Made by a program: the position numbers and the translations under genes. A DNA stretch of 38,404 bases, taken from Martinezella calliandrae (GTDB taxonomy: Bacteria > Pseudomonadota > Alphaproteobacteria > Rhizobiales > Rhizobiaceae). Location: positions 1-38,404 of the forward strand of contig NZ_JARFYN010000062.1 of the NCBI RefSeq assembly GCF_030272695.1, read 5' to 3'. The notes under the pieces are model-generated. The model had not been told where the DNA came from. It worked only from the letters and a program-made list of their open reading frames with translations, and ran no database searches. Shown piece by piece: positions 8,063 to 16,303 of this stretch; position 1 is the stretch's first letter, and every line of letters starts with the position of its first letter.

Positions 8063-8848
8063 TCAAAAGCCAAGCACGTCGGCATTGATGGAGGCTTCCA
8101 ACCCGCCATCGACCGGCACATTGGCACCATTGATCCAGCGCGCCCCGTCGGAACACAGGAACAGGATGGCAGGCGCGATATCGGCCGAATTGCCGGCTCG
8201 TCCGACCCGCGTGATATCGCTATCGACGCGGGCATCGCCGAGTACGGCACGGAATTGTTTCAAAATCGGCGTCTCGACCGGACCGGGGCTGACGGCATTG
8301 ACGCGAACGCCGCGCGCCTTGAAGAGAGGCTCGTGCGCGGCGCGCATTGTCCAGAGCAGCAGCAGTTCCTTGGAAAGCGGATAACCCTCTTCGTTCTTCA
8401 GTCCGTGCTCGCTGACCAGAGAGGCTACATCCGGAAAGCCCGCGACGGCAGTCAACGTCTTTGCCCGTTCCAGATTAGCGCGCCAGCCATAGCCGGCGAT
8501 CGAGGCGACATTGACGATCGCTCCACCCTCGCGCAGCCGAGATGCGACAGTTTCCGAAAGAGCGCGCAGACCATAGAAGTTGACGGCCAGTGTCGCCGTG
8601 ACGCCGGTGTTTCCCGAGAGGCCGGCGACGTTGGCCAGCGCATCGATGCGGTTGGGCAGTTGCTTGACGATTTCCTCGACGCCCACGGCGGTCGAAAGAT
8701 CCCCTTTGATGAAGGAGCTGAAGCCCGATGACGGTTCCCGGACATCGACGCCGATGACGTCGGCCCCCATTTGCCCCGCAAGTTCCGCGGCACAAGCGCC
8801 GATGCCCGAGGCAACGCCGGTAATGAGTATGGTCTTGCCGAAAAGCAT
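8063..8848 (-). CDS. SDR oxidoreductase, coniferyl-alcohol dehydrogenase-like
   Basis: A 261-aa short-chain dehydrogenase. Seen are the NAD-binding TGVASGIG (10-17), the Asp-rich GVDVRE after beta-2, NVAG (73-76), and the catalytic Ser116, Tyr156 and Lys160 (YPLSK). It has the extra insert between Ser and Tyr, and the RWINGANVPVDGGL C-terminal motif, of the group containing Pseudomonas CalA (coniferyl alcohol to coniferyl aldehyde) and 3-alpha-hydroxysteroid dehydrogenase. With an aldehyde dehydrogenase 27 bp downstream and the feruloyl-CoA genes nearby, coniferyl or a related cinnamyl alcohol is the most likely substrate. The gap to livM is 37 bp. Confidence 0.8.
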   Translation of the reverse strand: MLFGKTILITGVASGIGACAAELAGQMGADVIGVDVREPSSGFSSFIKGDLSTAVGVEEIVKQLPNRIDALANVAGLSGNTGVTATLAVNFYGLRALSETVASRLREGGAIVNVASIAGYGWRANLERAKTLTAVAGFPDVASLVSEHGLKNEEGYPLSKELLLLWTMRAAHEPLFKARGVRVNAVSPGPVETPILKQFRAVLGDARVDSDITRVGRAGNSADIAPAILFLCSDGARWINGANVPVDGGLEASINADVLGF

Positions 8849-8885
8849 GATTTCACCTTCTCATGAAGCGCAGCGAACGCTGCCG

Positions 8886-9905
8886 CTATTGTTTGTCCTT
8901 GAAGAGACCCGAAATCGTCAGTCGATAGCCCACGGGTAAAAGCTGCAGATCGAAGCGGCGTTCGATTTCGCCCCAGAGGCCGCGCGGCAAGTAGAGGGAG
9001 AAGAGCACCGCAGTTGCGCCGAGGCCGACCAGATACCAGACCCCCGTTCCGCCGAAGACAGTCTCGACGATGAAGAAGAGAATAGCGCCGAGGATCGCGC
9101 CCTCGAACTTGCCGATGCCGCCGACCAGCACCATGAAAATCATGTAGGCGGTCCATTGCACGCTAAAATAGGTCTTGGGCTGGAAGGTGACTGCCGTTGC
9201 CAGCCACAGGCCGCCGGCAACAGCAATACCAAAGGCGGCAAGGACGAAGAGCAGGCGTTTTGTTACCGCCACGCGAACGCCCACGGAGGTTGCCGCATCC
9301 TCATTGTCGCGGATCGCCTGCATGGCCGCCCCAGCCCGGCTGCGCATCAAAGCAAAGAACGCACCCAGGAGGGTGACCATGGCCGTCAGCGCCAGCCAAT
9401 AGATCGCCACGCGCCGCGTACTGCTGTCATAGGCGTTCAAGGAAATCAGCGAGGTCCCGGTTTCGCCCTGAATGAGCCGATCAAGATTGACGAGCAGATG
9501 GGCAAGCTCGGCAAGCACCCACATGCCGATGGCAAACTCGCCTCCCTTCAGCCGCAGCATCAGCCACGAGAGCGGTAGCGATATGACGCCGGTGACGACT
9601 GCCGCGGCGATAAGCGAAACGAACGGATCGAGTCCCGCATCTGCCAGACGGATGGTGAAATAGGCGCCAAGTCCGAAAAAGACCTGCTGGCCAACGGAGA
9701 CGAGACCGCCGAAGCCTGCGAGCGCATTCCACATGGCCGCCAGGATCACGTAGATGAAGAGGGCGGTCATGCGATCGGTGACGCCAGCGCTGGCGACGGT
9801 GGGCATAGCGGCGAGAAGGCCGATTGCCAACATCATGGCAGTCAGGGTCATTCGCGAGGATGTGGTCCAGCGCTCGACGGAAATTCCAGGCGCGATCGTA
9901 TTCAT
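8886..9905 (-). CDS. LivM-type ABC permease
   Basis: A 339-aa inner-membrane permease of the branched-chain-amino-acid (HAAT) importer family, with many hydrophobic segments from about residue 20 to 320. Family signatures are YVILAAMWNALAGFGGLVSVGQ near 50-70, and the cytoplasmic loop AIRDNEDAATSVGV that contacts the ATPases. Its start overlaps the stop of the LivH gene by four bases (ATGA), so the two are translationally coupled. The neighbours suggest that the importer carries phenylpropanoids rather than amino acids, like the CouPSTW system described in Rhodopseudomonas palustris. Confidence 0.88.
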   Translation of the reverse strand: MNTIAPGISVERWTTSSRMTLTAMMLAIGLLAAMPTVASAGVTDRMTALFIYVILAAMWNALAGFGGLVSVGQQVFFGLGAYFTIRLADAGLDPFVSLIAAAVVTGVISLPLSWLMLRLKGGEFAIGMWVLAELAHLLVNLDRLIQGETGTSLISLNAYDSSTRRVAIYWLALTAMVTLLGAFFALMRSRAGAAMQAIRDNEDAATSVGVRVAVTKRLLFVLAAFGIAVAGGLWLATAVTFQPKTYFSVQWTAYMIFMVLVGGIGKFEGAILGAILFFIVETVFGGTGVWYLVGLGATAVLFSLYLPRGLWGEIERRFDLQLLPVGYRLTISGLFKDKQ

Positions 9906-10798
9906 GATGGGCTCCGAAGACGCGAGCGGATTTTACCGAGGCTCAGGAAGCCGAACTGGTGCAGCCGCACGAAAAGAACGATGAGGAAGGCAATATGGCC
10001 GCCGATCAGAAAACCCTGTGGATGGATCTGGGCGCCGATCGACTGCGCCAGTCCAAGCACGATGCCGCCGAGCAAAGTTCCCCAAAGCGAACCGGCACCG
10101 CCGATGACGGCCGCCTCGAAGGCAAACAATAGCTGCGGCGCGCCCGAATAAGGATTGAAGGTCGCTCGCATGGCCAGAAACGCACCTGCAATGCCGACCG
10201 TGACCATGGTGATCGCAGTCGCGACAGCGTTGACACGGCGCGCATCGATGCCGACGAGACCGGCTGTATCCGGATCCTCCGCCGTGGCGCGAATCGAGCG
10301 GCCGAGTGCAACGCGGCTCAAGAACAACTGCAGCCCGCCGATGATCACGATTGCCGTCACCATCATCAGCACGGCAAGCTTACCGACGAAAACGTGACCC
10401 GGCGGCTGCCAGGACGCATAGGAGAGATTGCCGATGAAGGGCGCGAGCGAGCGCGTATCTGCCCCGAATTGTTCGAACAGCAGATTGTCGATGACGATCG
10501 ACAAGCCGAAGGTCGTCAGGATCGGCAAAAGCGTACCTGCGCGCGCGCTCCGCTCGAGGACGAAACGCTGCAAAAGCCAACCGATGATTGCCATGACAGG
10601 CAACACGATCAGCAGGCCGATGAAGGGCGGAATGCCGAGTTTCGCCGCCAGCAGCCAGAGGCCATAGGCGGCGGCAACGGCAAGGCTGCCATGGGCGAGA
10701 TTGATGATGCGCATGACGGAGAACATGAAGGACAGGCCGCAGGCGATGACGGCATAGTAACCGCCGAGCAGAATGCCTTGAATGAGGGTGTTGGTCAC
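9902..10798 (-). CDS. LivH-type ABC permease
   Basis: A 298-aa inner-membrane permease, the partner of LivM in the same importer. Typical LivH features are GYYAVIACGLSFMFSVMRI and NLAHGSLAVAAAYG near the N-terminus, and the EEA-like loop RATAEDPDTAGLVGIDA (about 193-209). Both ends overlap neighbouring genes by ATGA junctions (LivF upstream, LivM downstream). The length is normal for the family. Substrate inferred from the operon: hydroxycinnamate- or coniferyl-type aromatics. Confidence 0.88.
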   Translation of the reverse strand: MTNTLIQGILLGGYYAVIACGLSFMFSVMRIINLAHGSLAVAAAYGLWLLAAKLGIPPFIGLLIVLPVMAIIGWLLQRFVLERSARAGTLLPILTTFGLSIVIDNLLFEQFGADTRSLAPFIGNLSYASWQPPGHVFVGKLAVLMMVTAIVIIGGLQLFLSRVALGRSIRATAEDPDTAGLVGIDARRVNAVATAITMVTVGIAGAFLAMRATFNPYSGAPQLLFAFEAAVIGGAGSLWGTLLGGIVLGLAQSIGAQIHPQGFLIGGHIAFLIVLFVRLHQFGFLSLGKIRSRLRSPS

Positions 10799-11523
10799 GA
10801 GACGCTCCTCTCGGCTGTCGCCCGATGCAGGCCGAAATAGGCCCGGGTCACCTCCTCACGCGTCACGCCACTCGCCGGCCTGTCGAGCACGATACTGCCC
10901 TCCAGCATGCAAATGACACGCGTTGCGACGCCCATGGCGCGCGCCAGATCCTGTTCGACGAGCACGATGGTCGTGCCAGAAGACAAGAGCCCTTGCAGTT
11001 GCTCATAGACGCGATCGACAACGAGCGGCGACAGGCCCAGGGAGACCTCGTCGAGCAAGAGAATGTCGGGATTGCTCATCAGCGCCCGCCCGATCGCCGT
11101 TGCCTGCTGCTCACCACCCGACAGATGGCCGGTCTTGGCGTGCCGCCGCGGCTTCAGGTTTGGAAAGGCATCAAAGACGCGCTCGACTGTCCACTCACCC
11201 TTGCGGCCGGCGCTGGCGCCGAGCAGCAGATTTTCCTCGACCGTCATCTGTGAGAATAGCCGTCTCCCTTCCGGGACGAGCGCAATGCCCCTGGCGATGC
11301 GCTTGTGAGCGGGAACGGCCGTGACATCTTCGCCATCGAGCAGGATCTGACCCGCAGCCGGCAGATGCGCACCGGCGATGGAACGCAGCAGCGTCGTCTT
11401 GCCTGCGCCATTGGCGCCGACGAGTGCCAGCACCTCGCGCTTGGCGAGATCGAAACTGATGCCGCGCACCGCCTGCAAAAGGCCATGTCGGACATCGAGA
11501 GTGCGAACGGAAAGATTGCTCAC
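10795..11523 (-). CDS. LivF-type ABC transporter ATPase
   Basis: A 242-aa cytoplasmic ATPase of the importer. Walker A is GANGAGKTT (36-44), followed by the family hallmark LVPEGRRLFSQMTVEENL, signature LSGGEQQ, and Walker B ILLLDEVSLGLSP. The D-loop and His switch (LVEQD) are intact. Its start overlaps the stop of the livG gene by four bases. Confidence 0.9.
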   Translation of the reverse strand: MSNLSVRTLDVRHGLLQAVRGISFDLAKREVLALVGANGAGKTTLLRSIAGAHLPAAGQILLDGEDVTAVPAHKRIARGIALVPEGRRLFSQMTVEENLLLGASAGRKGEWTVERVFDAFPNLKPRRHAKTGHLSGGEQQATAIGRALMSNPDILLLDEVSLGLSPLVVDRVYEQLQGLLSSGTTIVLVEQDLARAMGVATRVICMLEGSIVLDRPASGVTREEVTRAYFGLHRATAERSVS

Positions 11524-12287
11524 GCGGGCGTTCCCCCAAGATAGGCGCGCACCACTTCGGCATCGCTCATGACCGCCTTTGGATCGCCATCGGCGATGAT
11601 CTTGCCCGCATCCATGCAGATCAGCCGTTCGACGACCTGCAAAAGGATATGAACGATATGCTCGATCCAGACGATGCCGATGCCGCGCCGCCGCAGTTCA
11701 AGAATAGTGCCGACGAGTTCGCTTGCCTCGCCATCTGTCAGCCCGCCGCCGATCTCGTCGAGCAGCAGCACGCGTGGACCCGTCGCGAGCGCGCGGGCCA
11801 GCTCAAGTCGCTTGCGATCGAGCAGGCCGAGCGTGTCGGCGCGGCGATTGGCGACACCCAGCATACCGCAGAGGCGCAAAGAATCGACAACGCGCTCATA
11901 AGCCTCGTCACGGCTCGATGCCTTACCGTGCGCGGCGGCGACGAAGACATTCTCGAATGTCGTCATGCCGCTGAACGGTTTTGGAATCTGATGCGTCCTG
12001 ACAAGACCCGACCGGCAGCGGTCGGCGGCTGTCAAAGCCGTTACATTCCGGCCGTCGAAGGTGATCGTTCCTTCATTCAACGGAAAGGCGCCGGCCAGTG
12101 CGCCCAGCAAGGTCGTCTTGCCGGCTCCGTTCGGGCCCACGATGCCGACGGCATCGCTGTCTCCCATGGAAAAATCGAGGTTTTCGAGTACCACAAGCGC
12201 CCCGAAGCGCTTGTGGATCCCCTTAGCCGAGAGAAATTCCCCTCTCGGCCGATGTCCATCTTGTCCCTGCACGATGGCCTTACCCAT
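11520..12287 (-). CDS. LivG-type ABC transporter ATPase
   Basis: A 255-aa ATPase, the second nucleotide-binding subunit. Walker A is GPNGAGKTT, and LVRTHQIPKPFSGMTTFENV is the typical Q-loop region of LivG. Walker B is VLLLDEIGGGLTDGE and the switch His is in WIEHI. The ABC signature is degenerate: LGLLDRKRLELARAL stands where LSxGQ is expected, a variant I believe occurs in aromatic-acid HAAT importers. I start at the ATG at 12287, which overlaps the stop of the binding-protein gene by eight bases (ATGGGTAA). A start at 12320 would intrude further into that gene. Confidence 0.85.
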   Translation of the reverse strand: MGKAIVQGQDGHRPRGEFLSAKGIHKRFGALVVLENLDFSMGDSDAVGIVGPNGAGKTTLLGALAGAFPLNEGTITFDGRNVTALTAADRCRSGLVRTHQIPKPFSGMTTFENVFVAAAHGKASSRDEAYERVVDSLRLCGMLGVANRRADTLGLLDRKRLELARALATGPRVLLLDEIGGGLTDGEASELVGTILELRRRGIGIVWIEHIVHILLQVVERLICMDAGKIIADGDPKAVMSDAEVVRAYLGGTPA

Positions 12288-13596
12288 TGTAGGCGATGAG
12301 TTTGGCGGCGACCGGCACATTCGGATCGGTGGCGTGTTCGGTCACGACATAGTCGAGTGCGAATTTCGAGCCGGTCGGCGCCTTGACCCATTGCGTGCCG
12401 ATGATCGGCCCGGGAGAGACATTGGCGACAGGGCCGCTTGTAAAGTCCACCTTGCCGGCGATCGTCGTCGTCTTCAGCGTGCTCAGCGCCTTGGCAACGG
12501 CTTCCTTGCTCTTCGCATCCGAGGCGGCTTTGAGCGCATCGAACCCCGCGTCGATAAGCGCCAGGCTCGCGCCAAGCTGCTGCGACCATTGCTTGCCGCT
12601 TGTCGCTTCGTAGCCGTCCGCAAGCTCGGGTCCGGAAACGCCCGTCAGCGACGACTTGTAAGGGAAGGCTTTATGCCAATAGGCGGCGCTGGCGATGTTG
12701 ACACCGAGGTCGCCGAGCGCCTCGATATCGGACGGAAACAACCCTGTCTTGGCGACCTGGCAGATCTTGATCTGCTGGATGAGGCCCTGCTGTGCCGCCT
12801 GACGCCAGAAGGCCGCAAAATCCGGCGGGATCGGAAAGCTGTTGAAGATCTCCACGCCTTCCTGGCGGAAGAGCGCGATCTGGGACGAAAAATCGGTTGT
12901 TCCCGTCTCATAGGCGCCGGGATCGACGATGGTAAAGCCGGCTTTGGCTAGCGCCGGCGCCAGGTTGGCGCGGATCGCATTGCCATCGGCATCGTTCGGA
13001 TACATAACCCCGACCTTCTTGTTGGTCTCGATCAGGTTCCATTGCGAGATATAGGTCTTGAGGAATTCACCGACGCCAAAGCCGAAGTGATAAGTCCATT
13101 TGAACGGCGACGGCGCGCCGGGCTTGGCGCCGCGCCCGAAATACCAGGCCTCCCATGGCATGACCGTCGACAGGCACGGCACGCCCGCCGCCTCGCAGGC
13201 ATCGGCGACAGGATTGATGGTTTCAGGCGTCGAGACCGCCAGCATCAGATCGACCGCCTGGTTGTTGATCAGGTCCTTTGCCAATTGGCCGGCGCGCGAC
13301 GGATCGGACTGCGTGTCGCGATCAAGGATCTCGACCTTCCAGGTCTTGCCGCCGGCCTGCAATCCATTGGCCAGCGCCTTGCGCGCCAATTCCAGCACAT
13401 AGCCGTCCGTCTCGCCGAAGCCGCCGAGCGGGCCTGTGCGCGGGCTGATAAAGCCGATCTTGAGCGTATCGTCGGCTGCGGATGCTGCCCGCCCGCCAAA
13501 AGCCAGTGCTGCACTACCTGCAGCCGTTGCCGCCATGAACGAACGTCGCGTCAGCGATGCGGCGTTGATACTCGTTCCGATAAGATTGTTGGTCAT
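12280..13596 (-). CDS. ABC transporter substrate-binding protein (HAAT family), Tat-exported
   Basis: A 438-aa periplasmic binding protein of the Peripla_BP_6 / LivK class. The N-terminus carries a twin-arginine signal (TRRSFMAA, Arg17-Arg18), a hydrophobic stretch, and an ASA-type cleavage site near residue 40. The mature protein opens with LKIGFISPRTGPLGGFGE, typical of HAAT binding proteins. A GGGAGG ribosome-binding site precedes the ATG. It is followed directly by the two ATPases and two permeases. Given the catabolic genes on both sides, the ligand is probably a phenylpropanoid or other lignin-derived aromatic. Confidence 0.88.
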   Translation of the reverse strand: MTNNLIGTSINAASLTRRSFMAATAAGSAALAFGGRAASAADDTLKIGFISPRTGPLGGFGETDGYVLELARKALANGLQAGGKTWKVEILDRDTQSDPSRAGQLAKDLINNQAVDLMLAVSTPETINPVADACEAAGVPCLSTVMPWEAWYFGRGAKPGAPSPFKWTYHFGFGVGEFLKTYISQWNLIETNKKVGVMYPNDADGNAIRANLAPALAKAGFTIVDPGAYETGTTDFSSQIALFRQEGVEIFNSFPIPPDFAAFWRQAAQQGLIQQIKICQVAKTGLFPSDIEALGDLGVNIASAAYWHKAFPYKSSLTGVSGPELADGYEATSGKQWSQQLGASLALIDAGFDALKAASDAKSKEAVAKALSTLKTTTIAGKVDFTSGPVANVSPGPIIGTQWVKAPTGSKFALDYVVTEHATDPNVPVAAKLIAYNG

Positions 13597-13678
13597 GCAA
13601 TCGTTCCTCCCCTTTTTCGAGGCCCTCTCGCCCCGATGCTTCTTCTTCAGTCTTACTGGTTGAGTGCCTTAATGTGGC

Positions 13679-15130
13679 TCAGATCGGATAGTGACGCGTG
13701 CCGGATGCCAGCGTGATCCAGCGTAGCTCGGTGAATTCGTCGATCACGGCCCCGCCGCCGAAACGGCCGTAGCCGCTGGACTTGACCCCGCCGAAGGGCA
13801 TTTGCGGTTCGTCGGAAACCGTCGCCTCGTTGATGTGGCAGATGCCGGTCTCGATACGTTTGGCAACGGCTAGCGCCTGGTTGATGTCGCGGCTGAACAC
13901 TGCCGAGGACAGTCCGTATTCGTTGTCGTTGGCGATAGTGATGGCCTCCTCGACACTGTCGACGCGGATGATCGCCGCCAGCGGTCCAAAGCTTTCTTCT
14001 CGGTAGAGGCGCATGGCGGGCGTCACGTGATCGACAACGGTCGCATCCACCAGCATGCCGTTCGCATGCCCACCGCAGACGACGACCCCTCCTTTCTGCA
14101 GGGCGTCGTCAACGAGCGCCCTGACACGCCGCACTGCTTCGGCGTTGATCATGGTTCCAAGCGGCGTGTTTCCTTGACTTGGATCTCCGGCCACGAGCGT
14201 TACCGCCTTCGCCTTGAATTTCTCGACGAATTCATCGGCGATCTCCTCGAGCAGGATAATGCGTTCCGTCGACATGCAGATCTGGCCCTGGTTCATGAAG
14301 GCACCGAAGGCGGCGGCGCGGACCGCCTCGTCGATATCGGCATCGGCAAGCACGATGAAGGGCGCCTTTCCGCCGAGTTCGAGCAGACAGCGCTTCAGAT
14401 GCCTTGCCGATGTCTCGGCAATGATCCGCCCGACGCGCGTCGAGCCGGTGAAGTTGATCCGTCGTACCGCCGGATGGGCGATCAGGGCCTCGACGACGGT
14501 GGCGGCATCCTTGGGAGCATTGGTGACGACATTGACGACCCCCGGCGGAAAGCCCGCCTCGCGCATGACCTCGCCGATCAGGCAATGGGTCTTCGGGCAG
14601 AGTTCGGAAGCCTTGAGCACGACCGTGTTGCCGCAGGCAAGCGGCATGGCGATCGCCCGCACGCCAAGGATGATCGGCGCGTTCCAGGGCGCAATGCCGA
14701 CGCAGACACCGGCGGGCTGGCGCACCGCCATGGAGACGTTGCCCGGAATGCCCGAGGGGATGATCTCGCCGGCAATCTGCGTGGTCATCGAGGCCGCCTC
14801 GCGCAATATGTCGGCGGCAAGATCGCAATTGATCGTGGCCCAAAGGGCGGTCGCCCCGGTCTCTGCGATCATCGCCGCCACGAAATCCGCCGAGCGCGCG
14901 AGGAGAGCATCTGCCGCCCGATTGAGCATGGCGCGGCGCTCACCCGGTCCTAGTTCCGACCATGCGGGAAAGGCAGCAGCCGCGGCATTGGCCGCCCGCG
15001 CTGCGTCCGATGTGGAAGCCGCCGGCGCGATGGTCGCGACATCGCCGGTCGCCGGATCAAGGCATTCGAAGATAGATGCATCTGACGCATCCGTCGTCTC
15101 GTCATTGATCAGAAGCTTTGCCACAAACAT
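13679..15130 (-). CDS. Aldehyde dehydrogenase, vanillin dehydrogenase type (paralogue of 6590-8035)
   Basis: A 483-aa aldehyde dehydrogenase with the complete catalytic set: Asn150 (APWNAP), Glu251 (ELGGK) and Cys285 (GQICMSTER). I use the ATG at 15130. The frame stays open to 15223, but the extra residues are arginine-rich and not family-like, and this start gives nearly the same length and N-terminus as its paralogue. The two paralogues share long blocks, even at DNA level around the active-site Cys. As first gene of the operon, opposite an AraC regulator, it probably oxidises vanillin (made by the FerB-like lyase) or coniferyl aldehyde. Which paralogue does which step cannot be told from sequence. 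Confidence 0.87.
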   Translation of the reverse strand: MFVAKLLINDETTDASDASIFECLDPATGDVATIAPAASTSDAARAANAAAAAFPAWSELGPGERRAMLNRAADALLARSADFVAAMIAETGATALWATINCDLAADILREAASMTTQIAGEIIPSGIPGNVSMAVRQPAGVCVGIAPWNAPIILGVRAIAMPLACGNTVVLKASELCPKTHCLIGEVMREAGFPPGVVNVVTNAPKDAATVVEALIAHPAVRRINFTGSTRVGRIIAETSARHLKRCLLELGGKAPFIVLADADIDEAVRAAAFGAFMNQGQICMSTERIILLEEIADEFVEKFKAKAVTLVAGDPSQGNTPLGTMINAEAVRRVRALVDDALQKGGVVVCGGHANGMLVDATVVDHVTPAMRLYREESFGPLAAIIRVDSVEEAITIANDNEYGLSSAVFSRDINQALAVAKRIETGICHINEATVSDEPQMPFGGVKSSGYGRFGGGAVIDEFTELRWITLASGTRHYPI

Positions 15131-15374
15131 CGCGATCGTTCGGTCCTCCGCAGGTCTTTCCCTCAAACGCAGCAGCGGGAGAAGGCGTGCACAGACACGC
15201 GCGGCCAGGATAGGGCCTCGCAATCGGCGTCTGTCGTGTGGAGTCCTCCTCCCAGAGGCTCATCAGATGAGACTACGCCATTGCAATTGGGAAGGAATGT
15301 GTTTTTCTGGGTTAATGTTGTGATTATCTGGCATTCCTGGCGACCTATCGCGGTGCCGACAGGAGGAGGGCTTC
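15131..15374. promoter_or_regulatory. Divergent promoter region between the aromatic operon and araC-type gene
   Basis: A 244-bp gap between the divergent ALDH-ABC operon and the AraC regulator, so it must hold both promoters. AT-richness rises around 15285-15335. A short palindrome ATTGCAAT lies near 15282-15289. The strong GGAGGAGGG before the AraC start is a ribosome-binding site. I cannot assign the AraC operator. Confidence 0.4.
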
Positions 15375-16274
15375 ATGGTTTCCGATGGCGGCATCCATCA
15401 CCATGCACACGGCGAGTGGCGGGAGCCATCGCTGTCGCACCGGACGATTCGCTTCCAAAAAGGCATCTATGCCGATTTCCACCATCTGTTTCTGCTGCAG
15501 TCTGGAACGGCTGCCTTGTCGTTCGAGCCGGAGGAGCAACGATCGCTACAAGGACCGGCGCTCGCTTATCTGCCACCGCAGCCACGGTGCGAGCTGCGCA
15601 TGGCTGCTGGTGCTGCAGGCTTCCTGATCGGCGCGTCGCCACAGATCATGGTGGACGCGATCGGCGACCAGGCGGAATCCTATGCGCTGCGGACTTTCAG
15701 CGAGCGGCCCTGGTTGACGGACGAACCGACGCCGCATGCCGCCGAAGAGACGCAGCCGCTGGTGGCAGGCTTCGTACGGGAGCTTGGCGATCCCTCGCGC
15801 GCCTCGTGGATGGTCATCTCCGCCTATTTGCGGCTGATCCTCATGACGCTGTGGCGCACCGGTGGCGGTGAGGCGGCCGAGCAGCGTGGCCGCGGCGGCG
15901 GCGCCTCGACCCTGCAGCGATATCGGCAATTGGTGGAGATCTGGTTCCGGCAGCACCGTCCGATCAGCGATTATGCGCGGGAGCTCGGCGTCACCACCGA
16001 TCGCCTGCATTCAATCTGCAGCAGCGCGCTCGGGCGCTCTCCCGTGCAGCTCCTGCATGAACGCGTCGTCCAGGAGGCGAAGCTGAGGCTGGAACGCTCC
16101 GCCAGGACCGTCCAGGAGATTTCGGACAGTCTTGGATTTCGGGACCCCACCTATTTCAGTCATTTCTTCAAGAGAAAGACCGGATTTTCACCCGCCAGCT
16201 ATCGCGATTTCGCCAGGAAGGCGGAAGTCGCGCGCAGCGACATGCTTTCGTCGGGCTATTCGGACTGGCCGTGA
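15375..16274 (+). CDS. AraC-family transcriptional regulator
   Basis: A 299-aa regulator. The N-terminal half is a cupin-like sensing domain (YADFHHLFLLQSGTAALSFEP near 33-53). The C-terminal third (about 195-285) holds the two AraC helix-turn-helix motifs: ISDYARELGVTTDRLHSIC and VQEISDSLGFRDPTYFSHFF, followed by KRKTGFSPASYR. The start is well supported by GGAGGAGGG a few bases upstream. It diverges from the ALDH/ABC/SDR operon and is the obvious candidate for its regulator, with an aromatic substrate as inducer (inference). It converges on the ferA-like gene with only 29 bp between stops. Confidence 0.88.
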   Translation: MVSDGGIHHHAHGEWREPSLSHRTIRFQKGIYADFHHLFLLQSGTAALSFEPEEQRSLQGPALAYLPPQPRCELRMAAGAAGFLIGASPQIMVDAIGDQAESYALRTFSERPWLTDEPTPHAAEETQPLVAGFVRELGDPSRASWMVISAYLRLILMTLWRTGGGEAAEQRGRGGGASTLQRYRQLVEIWFRQHRPISDYARELGVTTDRLHSICSSALGRSPVQLLHERVVQEAKLRLERSARTVQEISDSLGFRDPTYFSHFFKRKTGFSPASYRDFARKAEVARSDMLSSGYSDWP

Positions 16275-16303
16275 TCAGACTTCGGCCAGGCAGGCCTTGC
16301 AGC

